Part shown: positions 35,302-44,597 of the stretch, piece by piece
How positions within the stretch are numbered: the stretch's first letter is position 1
How the letters are laid out: each line of letters begins with the position of its first letter
Origin: an uncultured archaeon
GTDB lineage: Archaea > Thermoproteota > Nitrososphaeria_A > Caldarchaeales > Wolframiiraptoraceae
NCBI GenBank assembly: GCA_938083505.1
Contig: CALKCF010000006.1
Span: 119,047-183,046 of the forward strand
Length of the DNA stretch: 64,000 nucleotides
Direction of reading: 5' to 3'
Notes under the pieces: model-generated
What the model was told of the DNA's origin: nothing
What the model saw: the letters and a program-made list of their open reading frames with translations, nothing else
The model's database searches: none
Translations under genes and position numbers: made by a program

Positions 35302-35814
35302 TTATCTAAGCTTGCTTATGCAACGTTCGCATGGTATGTAACCCTTAACATCCGTATCGTGTATCCAATTACTGAAGTACATTACACACTTTATGTTGCT
35401 ACAGTGCTGGAGCCCGAGTAGGTGCCCAACCTCGTGACATATCTCCTTAATCATCCTCTCATGGTAAAGCGATTCGTTGTAGGGCAAACCATAGAACCTT
35501 GGGTCAAGCCTGTACGTCGAAACGACAGCGACACCTTTCAAAGCTATGCCAAAGCAATAATTCAACCCAGGTGCGTAAATGTCTACGTCGATTAAGAAGA
35601 GTAAGAGCTCGTCGGCCCCCTTCATTCTCAAAAGCATTTCAGCGATGGTAACTGCATTATGTTGTCTTCGCAAAGCATTAAAGCTGTGAAACGTAACGTT
35701 GAGTGTTTTTTCATCTACCGTAACATCAAGCCCATAAATTTCCTTTAGACGTTCCGCGACGACTTCAACAATTCTTCCGAAATGTGTTGACTGAGTCATT
35801 CTAAGCCTTTGCAT
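35302..35814 (-). CDS. amzA: Archaemetzincin metalloprotease
   Basis: Zinc metallopeptidase of family M54. The extended zinc motif HEVGHLLGLQHC is followed by CVMYFSN (Met-turn) and a C-terminal CERC pair, the arrangement that defines archaemetzincins. 170 residues is normal. It starts at ATG 35814 and lies 33 bp upstream of the nucleotidyltransferase gene on the same strand. Physiological substrates are unknown for the family. Confidence 0.96.
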   Translation of the reverse strand: MQRLRMTQSTHFGRIVEVVAERLKEIYGLDVTVDEKTLNVTFHSFNALRRQHNAVTIAEMLLRMKGADELLLFLIDVDIYAPGLNYCFGIALKGVAVVSTYRLDPRFYGLPYNESLYHERMIKEICHEVGHLLGLQHCSNIKCVMYFSNWIHDTDVKGYIPCERCISKLR

Positions 35815-35870
35815 TATGATTAAATAAAGACCTAATGTTTTATTAAGCTTAAATCATTGCGTGGGATAGG

Positions 35871-36458
35871 TTGGCGGAACTCTACATAATAGCCGGCGTT
35901 CCCGGCGTAGGTAAAACAACGATAGGCTCTTTGGCGGCGAAGTTGATGCGTACGAGGTTTATTGACCTGTCAGAATTTGTGAAATCTGATAGGCTTTATA
36001 CAACATACGATAGTAGAAGTAGGTCTTACGTTGTAGACCTCAGAACACTTTCGGCAGCTCTTAGTTCAGTAATAAAGGAGGAGGGCAGACCACCGATCGT
36101 TGCTACCCATATAGCGTTTAAGCCCAGAGGTTGCAAGGTGTTAAGGGTATTAGTGCTCAGGAAGAACCCACTGAGTCTGCTCACTGTGCTACGCTCCCGC
36201 GGATATCCTATCCGAAAGGTTGCTGAGAACGTTGCAGCAGAGCTTATGGATGAGCAATATGTTGAATTCGTTCACAAGTTCGGCCGCTCAAAGGTTGTCC
36301 AATTGGACATTACACATTTAAAGTGTCACGATGCTGCAAGAAAAGCGGTAAAGCTTTTATCTAAAGGAGGTAAGGGCGACGTTATCAACTGGATCTCTTT
36401 ACTGGAAAAAAATAGCAAGATAAATAGATTATTGTCATTTATCTCAACGTACTGCTGA
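35871..36458 (+). CDS. AK6/Fap7-type adenylate kinase
   Basis: Small P-loop kinase/ATPase. AK6/Fap7 proteins phosphorylate AMP and assist small-subunit maturation with uS11. Walker A is GVPGVGKTT (residues 8-16). The LID-like segment LRSRGYPIRKVAENVAAELMD matches the RGY-xxxK-xxEN signature of the group. TTG start. It is divergent from amzA and converges on the isocitrate dehydrogenase-like gene. With rio2 and nob1 it is a third small-subunit biogenesis factor in the window. Confidence 0.88.
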   Translation: MAELYIIAGVPGVGKTTIGSLAAKLMRTRFIDLSEFVKSDRLYTTYDSRSRSYVVDLRTLSAALSSVIKEEGRPPIVATHIAFKPRGCKVLRVLVLRKNPLSLLTVLRSRGYPIRKVAENVAAELMDEQYVEFVHKFGRSKVVQLDITHLKCHDAARKAVKLLSKGGKGDVINWISLLEKNSKINRLLSFISTYC

Positions 36459-36469
36459 CGTTTAGTTGG

Positions 36470-37498
36470 CTACTTCTTCAGCAGAGTTTTTGCTTTTTCA
36501 GCTATCGCCTCTGCCATCTCGAACGTCGTGGCTGTACCGCCTAAGTCGTATGTGACTTTCTTTCTCTCAGCTATAACAGCTTCCGTGGCCTCAAATATCG
36601 CCTTTGCTATCTCAGCTTCACCTAAATATTCTAGCATCCACGCACCGGACAGTATCATTGCGGTTGGGTTCACCTTGTTCATGCCCTTGTACTTCGGTGC
36701 GCTTCCATGCGCCGGCTCGAACATCGCATAATTGTCGCCGAAATTTCCGGAATATATACAACCTATGCTGGCAACAAGTCCGGAAGCCTCCTCGGACAGT
36801 ATGTCCATGAACATGTTGGTTCCAAGTATAACGTTCTTGTTGAACCTTTCTGGATTTTTCACGAGCTGCTGTGCCATATTGTCTACAAAATACTCTTCAT
36901 AAGATATACCAGGATACTCTTTAGCAACTCTTTCCACAGATTCCCAGAACATTCCATCAGCTTCCTTCATTATGTTCCTCTTTGTGATGACTATCACCTT
37001 ATTCCAGCCCCTTGACTTAGCTATCTCGAATGCCTTCCTAGCTACCCTCTCAGACTGTTTCCTAGAAACCTTCCTGATAGCTATTGCGCAATCGTCAGAA
37101 AGCCTGACGTCGATTCCTGTGTAAAGGTCTTCTGTCCCCTCCCTAACGCATATGAAGTCAAGCTCGCCGAATCGTTCCTGCAAACCCTTGAAAGTCTTGA
37201 TCGGCCTTATGTTAGCATATAGATCAAATCTCTGCCTGATGCTTACTGCGACGCTCCTAGGCATGCCCCTTTCCCAGGGCGTTGTAGTCGGAGCCTTCAA
37301 ACACGCATCAGACTTCTCCAAAATTTCCCAGGTCTCAGGAGGTATTAGGGATGGGCCTCCATGCGCTTGCCACCACTCGAAACCAGCTTCTGACGGGATT
37401 ATCTTGACGTTGGGTTTAACTGCCTCAAAGACCCTTAGAAAGGCCTCAGAGAGCTCTGGCCCGACACCATCACCCTTTATTAAGGCGACCGTTTTCAT
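36470..37498 (-). CDS. Isocitrate/isopropylmalate dehydrogenase family enzyme
   Basis: NAD(P)-dependent beta-decarboxylating dehydrogenase. The N-terminus IKGDGVGPELSEA, the substrate-binding NIRPIKTFKGL and REGTEDLYTGID, KRNIMKEADGMFWE and the metal-binding NMFMDILSEEASGLV are present, then EPAHGSAPKYKGMNKVNPTAMILS. REGTEDLYTGI and the absence of the REP/ELTGG-type motif of isopropylmalate dehydrogenase favour isocitrate or a related substrate, but discrimination by eye is not safe. 342 residues, ATG start. Confidence 0.85.
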   Translation of the reverse strand: MKTVALIKGDGVGPELSEAFLRVFEAVKPNVKIIPSEAGFEWWQAHGGPSLIPPETWEILEKSDACLKAPTTTPWERGMPRSVAVSIRQRFDLYANIRPIKTFKGLQERFGELDFICVREGTEDLYTGIDVRLSDDCAIAIRKVSRKQSERVARKAFEIAKSRGWNKVIVITKRNIMKEADGMFWESVERVAKEYPGISYEEYFVDNMAQQLVKNPERFNKNVILGTNMFMDILSEEASGLVASIGCIYSGNFGDNYAMFEPAHGSAPKYKGMNKVNPTAMILSGAWMLEYLGEAEIAKAIFEATEAVIAERKKVTYDLGGTATTFEMAEAIAEKAKTLLKK

Positions 37499-37564
37499 AA
37501 ACTTTTCACTAAAAAATAATTATCGATATAAACTGTTTAAATCTTTTTTGGTCGTAAAGCGGCT

Positions 37565-38065
37565 TTATTGTTTTGCTGGCCTTCGCTTTAGCTCAGCACC
37601 GCACTTCGCGCAGACGTTTAGGCTGCTAACACCGTACTCGCTCCTACAAACGGGACAGTAAGCTAGCCAGATTATTTGCTTCCTAATTCCGGGATAAAGA
37701 ACGCCGACGACTTTTATCGCCATACGCTTCGCAAGATTTTGTATACTGTAGTCGTCGCTCATTATGACGACTTCAATTCCTGCCTTGCTTTTATCTAGAG
37801 CTAGGGCCAAGACTTCTATGTCCGTTCGGGACAGCTTGATCATATCACCAGTCGAGATCGCGATTCTTTCCACCTCTTTGATGCTATATTCTGACGGTTT
37901 AGAAACCTCCAGCTGGCCGGAATAAACGGCGACCTCCACGACATTCTTTACGGATTCGTCGTGCATGACTTCCGAGATGACGGAAGGCGTAGTCGCGAAC
38001 TCCTTCTTTGAAAAGTCCGTCTGGCCGGATATAAGAGCCGTTGAGTCAAGAATGTATAGCCTCAA
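37565..38065 (-). CDS. nob1: Nob1 rRNA-processing endonuclease (PIN plus zinc ribbon)
   Basis: Cleaves the 3' end of pre-16S rRNA. The PIN domain begins LYILDSTALISG with its first catalytic Asp; later acidic residues are in VLALALDKS and VVIMSDDYSIQNLA. The C-terminal zinc ribbon is CPVC...CAKC. The frame is open to 38137 (TTG), but that would add 24 residues overlapping nadK. The TTG at 38065, just before RLYILD, gives the normal family N-terminus and a 13-bp gap to the nadK stop. Confidence 0.93.
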   Translation of the reverse strand: MRLYILDSTALISGQTDFSKKEFATTPSVISEVMHDESVKNVVEVAVYSGQLEVSKPSEYSIKEVERIAISTGDMIKLSRTDIEVLALALDKSKAGIEVVIMSDDYSIQNLAKRMAIKVVGVLYPGIRKQIIWLAYCPVCRSEYGVSSLNVCAKCGAELKRRPAKQ

Positions 38066-38078
38066 TTTTTTATGGTCT

Positions 38079-38879
38079 TTAGCGGAGGCGCTTCCTAAGT
38101 CTCCTTGCAAAACTGTACTCCCTCTTAACACGAACAAAACGAACGGTCTGTTCGGATTTGCTTATGATGAGTTTTTCTCTATCTAAAACTTCCCCAATTT
38201 GGCCATCAATCAGTACATGGAACTTCGGAGTTTTCAGGCGGAGGGTTATAAAGCTGTCAAGAGGTAGCACGAGCGGGCTCATCCTCGTAAGCGGACACAC
38301 AGGCACGATGACTACGACATCAAGTTTATGGTCAACAGCCGGACCTCCTGCGGACATGGCATAAGCGGTCGAGCCCAGCGGCGTCGAGATTATAACACCA
38401 TCAGCAACACCGTCGAGCAAAGCATAACCATCGCGCACGACTTCGAACTCAACGACCTTGCCGATGCGTTCACCTGAGATGTAAACTTCATTGACCACAT
38501 CTCCTAACTTCCTATTTTCAGTATAAACTGAGAGTTTTAGCGTCTCTTCAACCTCAAAATTCTCTTTGAGTATACTGTCTAGGACAACAGGCACCTCTTC
38601 TGGGTCGAGCTCAGAGAGATAGCCACCCCTGCCGAAGTTCACACCTAATATGGGCGTCCTGTAATCAGCCAAGGAATGTATGCTCCTCAGAATCGTACCA
38701 TCGCCACCAAGGGTTATGACGAGGTTCGCGATTATCTTCTTCCTTGTTTCCATGAGGCACTCGGAGTCTAAAACTTCGTTCTCAATCCCCATGGAGCTTA
38801 AGTGCTTAGAGAGCTCGCTGGCCATCTCCACAGCTTTGGCTTTTATCGATGCGTATACTATAGCTACCTTCTTGATCAA
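38079..38879 (-). CDS. nadK: NAD kinase
   Basis: Makes NADP from NAD. The catalytic GGDGT motif (VITLGGDGTILRSIH, about residue 57) is followed by GVNFGRGGYLSEL and the substrate-binding STPLGSTAYAMSAGGPAV. 266 residues is typical. It is upstream of nob1 on the same strand and probably in one transcript with it. Confidence 0.96.
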   Translation of the reverse strand: MIKKVAIVYASIKAKAVEMASELSKHLSSMGIENEVLDSECLMETRKKIIANLVITLGGDGTILRSIHSLADYRTPILGVNFGRGGYLSELDPEEVPVVLDSILKENFEVEETLKLSVYTENRKLGDVVNEVYISGERIGKVVEFEVVRDGYALLDGVADGVIISTPLGSTAYAMSAGGPAVDHKLDVVVIVPVCPLTRMSPLVLPLDSFITLRLKTPKFHVLIDGQIGEVLDREKLIISKSEQTVRFVRVKREYSFARRLRKRLR

Positions 38880-38930
38880 CGTTCTTTTACTCTCCCTAAC
38901 TTGCTCCCATTTCGTTAACTATAAATATTC

Positions 38931-40217
38931 TTAGGAGGTTCCCAGGTCTTCAAAGAGTAACGGTTTTGATAGATGCCTCCGCGCAGAAGGAGGGACGGTA
39001 TAAACACCGGGTGTTAGGGTCCTTTGCTCCTCTACGAAGACTTTCGAGCTTTCTGACAGTCTATTCCCGCATTTCGGGCACCTATAGCCCTTGTTCCGAC
39101 CTAAAGACTTCATTTTCTTTCCGCAAATACTGCAGAATGGTGTTAGCGCATGGAAAGATTTTGCAAGCTCTATCACCCTTATCTTTTCTAAATTTATCGT
39201 TAAGGACAACCCGGGCTTGGACTTCACACCGCCGTAAACTATTACCCTATCACCGGGTCTGAGGGCGCGCACCACGTTTCTGAAAGACTTCGTGGGTTCA
39301 AAGGCGGCGCACTGTATCGTTCCCGTTTCGTCCTTCAGCGTGAAGAACACGTGACCGCCGGGCATAACCCTAGGTAAATCCGCAACGCTCCCTTCAACGG
39401 ATACCGACGTTTCGCCCTCTATCTCTGCAATCTTTACCTTCTGTATGTGCAGGTCCGTCGCCTGGTTCGTCTCGAAGAGCAGCACCCTCTCTACTGGTTC
39501 CAGTATCCTCAGAATTGAGAAGGCATAGAATGCCATGTCCGAGTCAAGAGATCTAATACCCAAAAGAACGGGGCACGGCGTGTGCGGCGTTATCCTAGAT
39601 TCATTCGTTTCATAGTCAAAGTTGTCGAAGGTCCAAGGGTTTGTCATCGAATCCATTTTAATAACGGAATTGTCGTCAACTCTCCTGAATGTACCCCAGT
39701 TCTGCTTAGCCCTGTATGCTATAAGCTCATAAGTTTTTTTGGGGATCCTGTCCATTCCCACGGCAGCCAACGCACCGACGACCCCCTTACTTCCTTTCAA
39801 CGCATAAAGCTCGGCTCCGACGTCTGAAGCAACGGCAAAAGCATCCCCTACACTCACCATTCGCCTAACGACGCTCATGGAGAAGCTTCTCAGCCTCTCC
39901 GGCATCTCCTCACCCACGTAGAACGCAACGCCTGGCTCTGTGCCGTCGCATTCCAGCTCGGCCAACTCACGCACTCTATTCAAGACCACTTCCTTGACTT
40001 TTTTCAACTTTCCCGAATCGGCCGAAAACCTCAGGGCAACGGCGGCGTTACCCCTCGTCTTGTAGGGGCAGTTCGGGTTGAGGCGGATGAGTTGAGGCCT
40101 CATTATGGGAGTTAAGCCCATCTTTAGCAAATCCTCGAATATTATGGCTGCTACGTAAGTCGTGCACATTGCCTTCCTAGAATCGGTATCGTCAATGCCG
40201 ATATGTAGCTTTACCAA
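38931..40217 (-). CDS. tiaS: TiaS, tRNA(Ile2) 2-agmatinylcytidine synthetase
   Basis: Attaches agmatine to C34 of the CAU-anticodon tRNA-Ile so that it reads AUA; essential in archaea. The N-terminus HIGIDDTDSRKAMCTTYVA and the KTRGNAAVALRF segment are diagnostic. An OB-fold region (about 285-355) and a C-terminal zinc ribbon CSIC...CPKC follow, in the family order. 428 residues. It precedes nadK on the same strand with a gap of about 50 bp. Confidence 0.96.
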   Translation of the reverse strand: MVKLHIGIDDTDSRKAMCTTYVAAIIFEDLLKMGLTPIMRPQLIRLNPNCPYKTRGNAAVALRFSADSGKLKKVKEVVLNRVRELAELECDGTEPGVAFYVGEEMPERLRSFSMSVVRRMVSVGDAFAVASDVGAELYALKGSKGVVGALAAVGMDRIPKKTYELIAYRAKQNWGTFRRVDDNSVIKMDSMTNPWTFDNFDYETNESRITPHTPCPVLLGIRSLDSDMAFYAFSILRILEPVERVLLFETNQATDLHIQKVKIAEIEGETSVSVEGSVADLPRVMPGGHVFFTLKDETGTIQCAAFEPTKSFRNVVRALRPGDRVIVYGGVKSKPGLSLTINLEKIRVIELAKSFHALTPFCSICGKKMKSLGRNKGYRCPKCGNRLSESSKVFVEEQRTLTPGVYTVPPSARRHLSKPLLFEDLGTS

Positions 40218-40261
40218 CCTGGCCTTGGATTTATCTTCCTCTACCGTGAATTTAAGTCTAA

Positions 40262-40978
40262 CTACGACAGATCTAAGAATGACATGACCTTACACTTCAA
40301 CCCCAACCTCTTCTTTAGCTCCTCCACGCAGTTCTTGACGGAGAATAACGTAAATATGCCCACGGTTTTTGCTTTTGACCTCTCAACGAGCCTTACCATT
40401 GCCTCGAGCGTTGCGCCAGTTCTCATTATGTCATCAACTATGAGGACGTTCTCGTCCTTCTTGAGGGAGCCCTTAGGTATGTAGAAGGTCTTGAAGAGAA
40501 CTGGTGAGAAAATTGCCTTCTCTTCGAGGAACTCCTCCACACCAACCTCCTTAGTTCCTTTTGCCACGACAACCGACTTGACACCAAGCTCATTCCCGAG
40601 CTGTATCGCTATCGGAATCCCATCAACTGCGGCTGTTAAAATCTTGTCCACCTTGACGAGCTCGAACTCGCTGGCCACACTTTTCGCGATGAGCTGTTGA
40701 AGCCCTGCGTCGTAGCAAACGGAGGTAAGGTCATAAGCGCCATCCCTCTCAAAGACCTTTGACCTAAGTATGTCGCGAATGTAGTTTTCCTTAACGGCCT
40801 CTATTATCATCTCAGCTTTTTCGGCGCTCGGTATTACGTGACCGTTTATGTACCTGCTCAAAACGCTCGGTGGCAAATTTATAATCCTGGATATCTCCCT
40901 GTACGTGTAGTTCCTTTTCAAAACTCTCAGTATCTCAACAGCAAAAAGTTTTTTCTTAACTGAGACCAGCTTATTCAC
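40262..40978 (-). CDS. HTH-phosphoribosyltransferase transcription regulator (GfcR-like)
   Basis: An N-terminal helix-turn-helix (YTYREISRIINLPPSVLSRYI, shown in part) of about 60 residues is fused to a type I phosphoribosyltransferase domain with the PRPP-binding motif VLIVDDIMRTGATL. This fusion is found in archaeal regulators such as haloarchaeal GfcR, where the PRT domain probably senses a metabolite rather than acting as an enzyme. 238 residues. It lies 44 bp upstream of tiaS. Its target genes cannot be read from the window. Confidence 0.86.
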   Translation of the reverse strand: MNKLVSVKKKLFAVEILRVLKRNYTYREISRIINLPPSVLSRYINGHVIPSAEKAEMIIEAVKENYIRDILRSKVFERDGAYDLTSVCYDAGLQQLIAKSVASEFELVKVDKILTAAVDGIPIAIQLGNELGVKSVVVAKGTKEVGVEEFLEEKAIFSPVLFKTFYIPKGSLKKDENVLIVDDIMRTGATLEAMVRLVERSKAKTVGIFTLFSVKNCVEELKKRLGLKCKVMSFLDLS

Positions 40979-41100
40979 AAATATGTTAAATCTTAAACGT
41001 ATTATTTATTTATATTTACTAAACAGCACGTAACAAAATGGTAATCGAATAACCCTCATACCCAAGCTTTATCTTAAGCCGCGTTCAGTCTTAATATTAA

Positions 41101-41982
41101 ATGACTCTGAAGCAGCTTTTCGAATGCGCGAAGTCGCTTAGGGATAAGTTGCAGAAAGATGAGAGTAGCGAGAAATATAGGGAGTGGTTGAATAGGGCAA
41201 AGGATATCTGGAGGCCTTATAAACCTAAAAAGCTTGAGTTGGAGGTTGCTGCTGTTGATAGCGGATGGAACTACAGAACGTACTGTGGCTTTTATCTATA
41301 TGCCATCAGGGCAATGGCCGTCAAGCAATCATCAGAAATAGTCACAGAATCAATAGTCGATGTTGGGATATTGCCTATGGAAAGTAAGGGGGCCGGTATA
41401 AGCCCTGAGTTGTACATGCAAGGAATTGCGGAGTGTTACGAGCACGATTTGGCATCAAGGGTGTCAAAGTTTTTAGATATTGTGTTGGTTGATGGGTCCA
41501 TTTTAGCTAGGCTGAATATGATGTATAACCTCAAGAAGGTCAGACTCTTTAGGGAGTATGTCGTTTACGTCAGGCCGTTAAGAAATGCTAAGAACATACT
41601 GTTCATCTCGAAGTATTCCCAAGACAGGAGCACTATACGAGGAGCGCTCGGAGACGTTTACTACATTAACAAGGCAACAAGAGACGTTGGGTATACGGAG
41701 CCTATAATGCATGAAAAGGGGGGAATGCTTGCATCGGTCTTCTATGTAAGGTTATCAGAAAATTCTGATGCACTGCATGTGGAGGTTCCTGCAGAAATTA
41801 ATTCCGAATATGTTGAATCTGTGATTGATGTATTACGTAGTATGGCGGTCAAGGGATACCCGTACGCCCTTATGGTCGCGCACGAAATGGCCTCAATATC
41901 TAACGAGCTTATAGACATGCTCAGCGAAGTAGCTGGGCTTTCTGTTCTCCCGACGGCCAGGGAGGTGCTCAAGGTTGAGTGA
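41101..41982 (+). CDS. nurA: NurA nuclease
   Basis: 5'-3' nuclease that works with HerA, Mre11 and Rad50 in DNA end resection. The conserved first Asp is in AAVDSGWNYRTYCG (about residue 58) and the second in VLVDGSILARL; a C-terminal MVAHEMASIS segment completes the RNase H-like fold. 293 residues, ATG start. The start of herA (41975) overlaps its last 8 bp, indicating coupled translation. Confidence 0.94.
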   Translation: MTLKQLFECAKSLRDKLQKDESSEKYREWLNRAKDIWRPYKPKKLELEVAAVDSGWNYRTYCGFYLYAIRAMAVKQSSEIVTESIVDVGILPMESKGAGISPELYMQGIAECYEHDLASRVSKFLDIVLVDGSILARLNMMYNLKKVRLFREYVVYVRPLRNAKNILFISKYSQDRSTIRGALGDVYYINKATRDVGYTEPIMHEKGGMLASVFYVRLSENSDALHVEVPAEINSEYVESVIDVLRSMAVKGYPYALMVAHEMASISNELIDMLSEVAGLSVLPTAREVLKVE

Positions 41983-43485
41983 GGTCGGAATCGTTGTCGG
42001 TGAGGCGCGACCAGAGCGAATACAATTTCTCGCCAAAGACGTAGTTAGGGTTGGGGAATTTGTCACGGTAGATACTATAGACGGACGGGTCTTATACTTA
42101 GTGGAGTCCTCTATATTGGAAAGCAAACTCCTATCAAAAGTAGAGGATTATATAACTGCGATGGAGGCAAAGGAGGGCGAGTAAGGTCAATCCTAGAGAT
42201 ACTTGTAGGCGTTGTGTTGCACGAGCCGTTGGATTGGTCAAAGAGATCTCAAAGGGCATGTGCGTTTATCCTACGCTACCACCCGATCCAGGCTCGTTCG
42301 TATTTCTTGCCGAGGATGTGTTGCTGAAAGAAATATTTCATAAAAGTTCAGAGGAGTTTGTCGAAGTTGGAAGGTTATTGAGGAGGAGCGGTGTCAAAGT
42401 TTCTGTTAACTTAAATAAGGTTGCCTCCAGACATCTTGCGATATTGGCAACCACGGGCAAAGGAAAAGTCAAATCTTTTGGCACTAATAGCAAAAAGAAT
42501 AGCGGATAAGAACGGGACTATGATAATATTGGACTATCACGCAGAGTACTATGGCCTGAAGATCGAGAGGAAAGTAAAGCACGTGGCTCCGAAGATTAAC
42601 CCAAGATATCTGGATTCCGAGGAGCTGGCAGGGATGCTCGATATAAGGGGTGACGCCACAAGACAAAGGGACATACTCAGAAGGGCGTACACTGAAAATG
42701 TGGCAAGGTCGTCGACCTTCTGGGATGATTTGAAGAAGAACCTTAGAGACATGGCAGAAAACGAAAAAGACTTCCATATAAGGACTACGGCCAGTAGGGT
42801 CTTAGAGATTGTCGAGAGAAACCTCGCGATAAAAGGCAACATATTCGACACAGAAATAGATAGTCCGCTCAACGTTATAGATCCTAACAAGATAAACGTG
42901 CTAGACATTTCGAGTCTAACAGAAGAGCAAGCCCAGATAGTTGTGGCGCATTACCTTACAGAAATCCTGAACGATAGGAAAAACGCCACATTTGGAAGAA
43001 GCTCAAGATTCAGATCACCCGTAGTTGTAGCGGTTGAAGAGGCCCATACCTTCATACCATCAGACAAAAACGGCAGAAGTTCTAGGTGCGCCAGCGTGCT
43101 GGCAAGAATAGCAAGAGAAGGAAGAAAGTTCGGGGTCTCACTGATTTTGGTTTCACAGAGACCATCTAAGCTGAATGCGAATGTGGTGAGCCAAATGGGT
43201 AGCTTCGCCATATCCGGATTAACTCATCCGAGAGACCAGAGTTTCGTTATGGAAGTTACGGATGAGGTACCGAACGAGCTGAGCGCATCCTTACCGAGCC
43301 TCAACACTGGCGAGATGATACTAGCTGGCCAATGGGTAACCGTGCCAGCACTTGTTAAAGTGGACTTAGTCGAAGAAAAGCACATAGGTATGGACTTAGA
43401 TACTGTAAAGTTATGGAAGGAAACGTCTAGAGAGGCTGACGTGAAACATAAAAGGATATCAACGGAGGAACTCATCAAACTATGA
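41975..43485 (+). CDS. herA: HerA DNA translocase, interrupted by two +1 frameshifts
   Basis: Hexameric bipolar helicase/translocase partner of NurA. The gene reads in three frames. The HAS barrel (GIVVGEARPERIQFLAKDVV) ends at TAA 42182. Then LPPDPGSFVFLAED through HLAILATTGKGK lies one frame on. Then SNLLALIAKRI to the C-terminus lies another frame on, with Walker B VVVAVEEAHTFIP. Removing one base near 42182 and one A in the run 42464-42467 restores a protein of about 502 residues with Walker A TTGKGKSN. HerA is normally essential, so sequence error or recoding is as likely as a true pseudogene. Confidence 0.88.
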
Positions 43486-44597
43486 TTATTGGGCACCTAT
43501 CCGACACACATCTCGGAGCTTATGCAGGAGAGGATGAGGAAAGGGAACAGGACTATTACGAGGCCTTCCGTGAAGCTATTGAGATTTTCGCAAAGGAACG
43601 CGTTGAGTTTGTCATACACTCAGGCGATATATTGCATTCTTTTAAACCGTACGGAACTGCCATGAGAGCCCTTGCGGAGGGTGTTAAAATGTTGAACGAA
43701 AAAGGCATAAGGTTCATCTATACCTTGGGTGATCATGACATACCTAAGGTTCCCAGCACACCTCATCCCTGCATCCTCGATATCTTGGGGCTTGCTAACT
43801 ATGTTGGAAGAGGGAGGCCGATAGTCGTAAGAGATATCATCGTGGTAGGTCTCTATAAGCATAAGAGAATTGAGAAGGAAAATTTGTGCAAGAAGCTCAA
43901 AGACATCGCTGAGGGAATAAAGCAGATTGACGGAAAGAGGAAGGTTCTTGTACTGCACCAAGGGATTACCGAGTTACACAGATCCGCGGGCGAGATATCT
44001 AAATACGATATTCCAACAGATTTTGATTATTACGCAATGGGACACTTTCACATGCCCTGCGAGTTTAGGCACGGCAACGGTTTAGGTTCATATCCAGGAA
44101 CGACGCACTGGGTAGACTGGAACGACCCAGAGTTCTCTTCCGTTAACTTAGTCGACCTTTCTGCCGATGAGCCGAAAATAAACAGAGTTAGGCTGGAGTC
44201 CGTGAGGCCAAGGATCGAGAGGCGCGTAAGACTAGAAGAGCTGGGAGCTCTTGTGCAGATGTTAGCGTCGCCTACGCATAAGCGCCATAAGAGGCCGTGT
44301 CTATTAATAACGGTGGAGGCTAGTAGACCTTTTGACCCTAAACCGTTTGAGGATTTACTGAGCCCGTCCTATATAGTCGCAATCGAACAAGTTCTGAGGG
44401 AAGTAGGTAGCGAAGTTATGAGAGAAGCTCCTGACATAGATGCTGAGCTTATGAGGTTGGCGGAGGTTGTGTTAGGAAGTAAGGAAAGGGCTGAGTTTGC
44501 ACTATCCGAGCTACTCGAGGCCCTTAACAGCGAAGATTGGAGGGGGAGTGTACTTGAGGTCGTCTGGAAGGTATTTAAGGATGGTAGGTTCAAATGA
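43482..44597 (+). CDS. mre11: Mre11 nuclease
   Basis: Manganese-dependent nuclease of the Mre11-Rad50 end-processing complex. Phosphoesterase motifs are in order: HLSDTHLG, HSGDILH, LGDHD (GDHD rather than GNHD), LHQG and MGHFHMP. A C-terminal capping region and a Rad50-binding helical region follow in 371 residues. The ATG overlaps the herA TGA, and its own TGA overlaps the rad50 ATG, so nurA-herA-mre11-rad50 is tightly coupled. Confidence 0.96.
   Translation: MIIGHLSDTHLGAYAGEDEEREQDYYEAFREAIEIFAKERVEFVIHSGDILHSFKPYGTAMRALAEGVKMLNEKGIRFIYTLGDHDIPKVPSTPHPCILDILGLANYVGRGRPIVVRDIIVVGLYKHKRIEKENLCKKLKDIAEGIKQIDGKRKVLVLHQGITELHRSAGEISKYDIPTDFDYYAMGHFHMPCEFRHGNGLGSYPGTTHWVDWNDPEFSSVNLVDLSADEPKINRVRLESVRPRIERRVRLEELGALVQMLASPTHKRHKRPCLLITVEASRPFDPKPFEDLLSPSYIVAIEQVLREVGSEVMREAPDIDAELMRLAEVVLGSKERAEFALSELLEALNSEDWRGSVLEVVWKVFKDGRFK

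Noticed and set aside
36470-37498. Naming the dehydrogenase leuB
   Set aside because: The substrate-binding segment looks more like isocitrate-type enzymes, and no leucine biosynthesis genes are adjacent, so only the family is given.
38066-38137. N-terminal extension of Nob1 to a TTG at 38137
   Set aside because: It overlaps nadK and adds residues absent from the family; the PIN domain starts right after the TTG at 38065.
43482-44597. Mre11 GDHD motif as a catalytic defect
   Set aside because: The other metal-binding motifs are intact, and I recall GDHD in place of GNHD in other crenarchaeal-type Mre11 proteins, so it is not treated as an anomaly.
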